DNA of 10,367 bases from Pseudomonadota bacterium (GTDB lineage Bacteria > Pseudomonadota > Alphaproteobacteria > Rhizobiales > Hyphomicrobiaceae): NCBI GenBank assembly GCA_021813195.1, contig JAKALI010000088.1, forward strand, positions 1 through 10,367, read 5' to 3'. Every line of letters starts with the position of its first letter. Positions within the stretch are counted from its first letter, which is position 1. Shown here piece after piece: positions 7,859-10,367 of this stretch. The position numbers were made by a program, and so were the translations under genes. The notes beneath the pieces were generated by a model. It did no database searches and was not told the DNA's origin. It worked only from the letters and a program-made list of their open reading frames with translations.

Positions 7859-8729
7859 AGATCAACCCCGTTGCGGGTGCGTACGGGTTGATGAGCAACG
7901 CCACCAGCGCGGCTACGACGGCAACCGCCACCAATCCATCGATGCGATCGAGAACGCCGCCATGGCCAGGTATCAGGGCGCTCGTATCCTTAACCCCGAA
8001 ATGTCGCTTCAATCCCGACTCGGCCAGATCTCCCAACTGTGCCGTGAAACCGAATAGCGCGCCGGTCAGACCGAGAGCGACCGGGTCGGCATCGGTGGCA
8101 TGCGAGAACCCCGCCCCCGCGGCGATGCTCGCTGCGACCCCGGTCAAAAGACCGGCCCAAGTTTTTCCTGGCGAAATGCGCGGCCACAATCGAGGTCCGC
8201 CGATCAGCCGGCCGCCCAGATAAGCCAGAGTATCGGTTACAGCGACGACCATCAGCAGGAATAGAACGGCGATGAGCCCGTGGGGGACATCTTCGCGCAG
8301 CCAGAGCACGGCGACCGCTGGCAGGCCGATATAAAGCACGCCTGCAGCCGATAGAAGCGGCCGACGGCCGAACGTCAGCAGCCCAACCAAGATGGCCCCG
8401 ACGACCACCACCACCAATCCCAACGCAGCCAGCCCGACGCCCGACAGGGTCGCAGCCATGACGACGGCCACCGCTTGAACAAGGAATGCAACATCGAGAC
8501 CCGTCGCGCGCACCATGCGCGACCACTCCCAGCTGGCGAGCCCTCCAACGAGACACACAAGGACGGCGAACGGAACGGATCCGGCATAGAGAAGCCCGAG
8601 GGCCAGCGCTGCCAATGCGACCGCTGACACCAGTCGCGCAGGAAAGTCCCGTCCCAATCGCGATCTCATCGCCGCACGGACTGGAGGCTGATGGGTGAGC
8701 CTTGGGGCCTCTTCACCTGGATCGCTCAT
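7848..8729 (-). CDS. cdsA: Phosphatidate cytidylyltransferase CdsA
   Basis: This 293-residue inner-membrane enzyme condenses CTP with phosphatidic acid to give CDP-diacylglycerol, the precursor of all major phospholipids. It has a hydrophilic N-terminus of about 30 residues, then about eight hydrophobic segments between residues 33 and 281. The family signature runs from S238 to D264, with KR at 241-242, KD at 247-248, PGHGG at 254-258 and DRID at 261-264. The SPGKTW motif at 186-191 is also typical. The frame is open back to 8807 inside uppS. I chose the ATG at 8729 because GAGG (8735-8738) sits 5 nt before it and because it follows the uppS stop by 10 nt. A later ATG at 8669 has no clear ribosome site. 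The end overlaps dxr. Confidence 0.96.
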   Translation of the reverse strand: MSDPGEEAPRLTHQPPVRAAMRSRLGRDFPARLVSAVALAALALGLLYAGSVPFAVLVCLVGGLASWEWSRMVRATGLDVAFLVQAVAVVMAATLSGVGLAALGLVVVVVGAILVGLLTFGRRPLLSAAGVLYIGLPAVAVLWLREDVPHGLIAVLFLLMVVAVTDTLAYLGGRLIGGPRLWPRISPGKTWAGLLTGVAASIAAGAGFSHATDADPVALGLTGALFGFTAQLGDLAESGLKRHFGVKDTSALIPGHGGVLDRIDGLVAVAVVAALVALLINPYAPATGLIYGR

Positions 8730-8732
8730 AAG

Positions 8733-8738
8733 CACCTC
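8733..8738 (-). promoter_or_regulatory. Ribosome binding site that sets the cdsA start
   Basis: The minus strand reads GAGGTG just after the uppS stop codon, with 5 nt between GAGG and the ATG at 8727-8729. It supports this start over the in-frame ATGs at 8807 and 8669. Confidence 0.65.
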
Positions 8739-8739
8739 A

Positions 8740-9483
8740 TCAGGCGCTCGAACGCTGTGACAGCCCGCCGAATCTTCGCACCCTGGTTCTGTAAATCTCC
8801 AGAGCATGCTCGAACTGTTCGCGGGCGAAATCTGGCCAAAAACAATCCAAGAAAACGAACTCGGTATAGGCCGTTTGCCAGAGCAAAAAATTCGACAACC
8901 GCATTTCTCCGCTGGTGCGAATGAGGAGGTCGGGATCGGGAATCCCAGCGGTGTCCAAAGCTGCGCTCACCCGCTCGCAGGTGACGTCCTCAATTGCGAT
9001 CAGTCCGGCCTCAACCTCGCGCGCGATGCGGCGAACAGCGTTCGTAATTTCCGTGCGCGAGCCATAATTAAAGGCAATGACGAGCGTCATACCGTCATTA
9101 TTACGCGTCAGCTCCACCGCTTCGTCCATCAGCGCTAGAAGGTCTGGTTCGATCCGGTCCCGCTCACCGATGACCCGGATGGCGACATTCGAGCGATGCA
9201 GATCGGCCAGATCGCCGCGGATATAGCGGCGCATCAAACCCATGAGATCGTCGATTTCCGCCAGCGGGCGCGACCAGTTCTCCGACGAGAAACTGTACAG
9301 CGTGAGATAGCGGACACCGAGTTCTCCCGCCGCTCGAACGGTGCGGCGGACCGCTTCGACGCCCTGACGATGCCCGAGGGCACGAGGCAAACCCCGTTCC
9401 GCAGCCCAGCGCCCGTTACCATCCATAATGATCGCAACATGCTGGGGCGTCGAAGTCGGGGCGCGGCTCAAGCTCACGGTCAT
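8740..9483 (-). CDS. uppS: Undecaprenyl diphosphate synthase UppS (cis-prenyltransferase)
   Basis: This 247-residue enzyme extends farnesyl diphosphate with eight isopentenyl units in cis configuration to give the C55 lipid carrier used for peptidoglycan and surface polysaccharides. It acts at the cytoplasmic face of the inner membrane. The family motifs are all present: HVAIIMDGNGRWA at 15-27 with the catalytic aspartate D21, GHRQG at 37-41, SFSSENW at 64-70, IRTSGE at 188-193 with R189, R195 and S197, and E208 in the TEF motif. Length matches the bacterial family (about 250). The ATG at 9483 is preceded by no clear ribosome site. No earlier in-frame start was seen and the first residues fit the family. 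cdsA follows after 10 nt. Confidence 0.97.
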   Translation of the reverse strand: MTVSLSRAPTSTPQHVAIIMDGNGRWAAERGLPRALGHRQGVEAVRRTVRAAGELGVRYLTLYSFSSENWSRPLAEIDDLMGLMRRYIRGDLADLHRSNVAIRVIGERDRIEPDLLALMDEAVELTRNNDGMTLVIAFNYGSRTEITNAVRRIAREVEAGLIAIEDVTCERVSAALDTAGIPDPDLLIRTSGEMRLSNFLLWQTAYTEFVFLDCFWPDFAREQFEHALEIYRTRVRRFGGLSQRSSA

Positions 9484-9581
9484 GTGGGGATCACGTTTGG
9501 CTGCGCGCCCTAGGAGAGCGCTGGTCCATGATAACAGTGCAACAAACGCCCGTCTTGAATACTGCGAGTCACTCGCGAGCC
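9484..9581 (-). other. Spacer between frr and uppS with a small palindrome
   Basis: This 98-bp spacer contains the 13-nt palindrome GCGAGTCACTCGC at 9564-9576, just past the frr stop, which overlaps a second one, CTCGCGAG, at 9573-9580. As RNA the first could form a 5-bp stem with a 3-nt loop. No T-tract follows, so it does not look like a standard terminator. A TATCAT hexamer occurs further on but has no matching -35. Confidence 0.35.
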
Positions 9582-10148
9582 TCAGACCTTCTGGATCTCG
9601 GCCTCCTTGGCGGCCAGCGTCTGATCGATCTCCTTGATCAGACGGTCCGTTAGCTCCTGAACCTTGGTTGCGTTTTTCTTGTGCTCGTCTTCGCTCATTT
9701 TGCCGTCTTTTTCGAGCTTCTTGAGGAGGTCGAGCCCGTCGCGGCGCACATTTCTGACCGTAATGCGGTGGCTTTCGGCGTATTTGTGGGCCTGCTTGAC
9801 GAGTTCTGCGCGCCGCTCGGCCGTCGGTGCCGGCAACGGCAACCGGATGATTTGTCCATCGACGATAGGATTGACCCCAAGGTTGGCTTCCCGCAACGCC
9901 TTATCGACAGCCGCGACGTTACTGCGGTCCCAGACTTGGACCGTAATCAGGCGCGGTTCCGGCGTCGACACGGTCGCGACTTGATTGATGGGCGAGCGCG
10001 AACCGTAGACGGAGACCTGGACCCCGTCGAGGAGATGCGCGCTGGCGCGGCCGGTGCGCAGACCGCCCAGTTCACGCTTAAACGCTTCCAGCGAGGCCCG
10101 CATGCGATTTTCAAGTTCTTTCAAATCGTACGTCGTCAAGGCCGACAT
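9582..10148 (-). CDS. frr: Ribosome recycling factor Frr
   Basis: This 188-residue cytoplasmic protein splits the post-termination ribosome together with EF-G, releasing mRNA and tRNA. It has the usual two-domain layout: a three-helix bundle formed by residues of about 1-30 and 108-188, and a small beta domain between them. Conserved landmarks are LRTGRAS at 30-36, PLPAPTAERR at 104-113, RNVRRD at 132-137 and SEDEHKK at 152-158. The length is near the family norm of 185-187. The ATG at 10148 has a modest GGGA site about 7 nt upstream. Residues 79-109 are encoded by a segment repeated exactly at the right edge of the window, but this copy of the gene is complete and undisturbed. The usual upstream neighbour in proteobacteria is pyrH. 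Confidence 0.98.
   Translation of the reverse strand: MSALTTYDLKELENRMRASLEAFKRELGGLRTGRASAHLLDGVQVSVYGSRSPINQVATVSTPEPRLITVQVWDRSNVAAVDKALREANLGVNPIVDGQIIRLPLPAPTAERRAELVKQAHKYAESHRITVRNVRRDGLDLLKKLEKDGKMSEDEHKKNATKVQELTDRLIKEIDQTLAAKEAEIQKV
9820..9916. repeat. 97-bp exact direct repeat, copy inside frr
   Basis: These 97 bases inside frr (part of codon 78 through part of codon 110) recur without a mismatch at 10271-10367, 451 bp away in the same orientation. The left boundary is sharp: the three bases before the two copies all differ. The right boundary cannot be seen because the second copy runs to the window edge. Confidence 0.98.
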
Positions 10149-10245
10149 TGTTCATCCCATCTGGCGATGTCTCGTGTTTGACCGAGGCCGAAGCAACAGT
10201 GCTGTCGACTTGCCGCAACTCTTCCCGCAGCCGGCCAAGCGCGCA
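10149..10245 (-). other. Leader between the putative pyrH stop and frr
   Basis: This 97-bp stretch precedes frr. It holds the modest frr ribosome site near 10155 and a GC-rich stretch, but I see no promoter hexamers and no hairpin followed by a T-tract. It reads like a normal short spacer inside an operon, so transcription of frr from further upstream is plausible. Confidence 0.4.
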
Positions 10246-10367
10246 TTAATCCGCGATGACTGTCGCGCGTGCCGTCGGTGCCGGCAACGGCAACCGGATG
10301 ATTTGTCCATCGACGATAGGATTGACCCCAAGGTTGGCTTCCCGCAACGCCTTATCGACAGCCGCGA
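10246..10367 (-). other. Chimeric reading-frame end: Frr fragment joined to a possible PyrH tail
   Basis: On the minus strand an open frame enters from the window edge, reads 31 residues identical to Frr 79-109, and continues in frame through the breakpoint into A-RATVIAD and a TAA stop at 10246-10248. The last seven residues resemble the end of a UMP kinase (PyrH), which normally precedes frr. That assignment rests on gene order and a short tail only. I do not believe the fused frame encodes a real protein: it lacks the Frr start and is probably an artefact of the join. Confidence 0.35.
10271..10367. repeat. 97-bp exact direct repeat, copy at the window edge
   Basis: This is the second copy of the frr-internal segment. 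It lies upstream of frr, where pyrH would be expected, and ends exactly at the last base of the window. Perfect identity and the position at the edge suggest an assembly or contig-end artefact; a recent tandem duplication of a 451-bp unit is the alternative. Confidence 0.97.

Noticed and set aside
1..10367. A novel defence, mobile or biosynthetic system
   Set aside because: Every substantial frame on the minus strand is a recognised core gene in a conserved order. There are no integrases, transposases, CRISPR repeats or unknown genes of real size.

Overview
The window is GC-rich and carries a single block of nine intact genes, all on the minus strand. Read in the direction of transcription (right to left) they are frr, uppS, cdsA, dxr, rseP, bamA, lpxD, fabZ and lpxA. 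This is the classic proteobacterial chromosomal cluster for translation recycling, isoprenoid and phospholipid precursors, and outer-membrane biogenesis. Several features point to an alphaproteobacterium, probably of Hyphomicrobiales type: RseP has one PDZ domain, LpxA has the N-P and GNR variants seen in alphaproteobacteria, and no skp/ompH gene lies between bamA and lpxD. The taxonomic call is inference from gene order and protein style; no species is claimed.

Layout: 10149-10367 is the edge upstream of frr. It holds a short reading-frame tail that looks like the end of pyrH, joined to an exact 97-bp copy of an internal piece of frr. 9582-10148 is frr, 8740-9483 uppS, 7848-8729 cdsA and 6605-7858 dxr. 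5345-6496 is rseP, followed by a 252-bp spacer, then bamA at 2696-5092. A 157-bp spacer precedes lpxD (1489-2538), and a 160-bp spacer precedes fabZ (822-1328), which overlaps lpxA (23-829). The first 22 bases lie downstream of lpxA and contain nothing assignable.

How the genes fit together: Dxr commits carbon to the MEP isoprenoid pathway. UppS turns the resulting C5 units into undecaprenyl diphosphate, the lipid carrier for peptidoglycan and other envelope polymers. CdsA makes CDP-diacylglycerol for phospholipids. LpxA and LpxD add the hydroxyacyl chains of lipid A, while FabZ draws on the same hydroxyacyl-ACP pool for fatty-acid elongation. BamA inserts outer-membrane beta-barrels and RseP is an intramembrane protease of the envelope stress type. 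Tight spacing (8-nt and 11-nt overlaps, a 10-nt gap) suggests co-transcription and translational coupling for uppS-cdsA-dxr and fabZ-lpxA. The longer spacers before bamA, lpxD and fabZ could hold internal promoters, but I see no strong one.

I see no mobile element, CRISPR array, RNA gene or novel system. The points most worth checking are the duplicated frr fragment at the right edge, which is probably an assembly artefact but could be a real tandem duplication, and a replaced histidine in LpxA.
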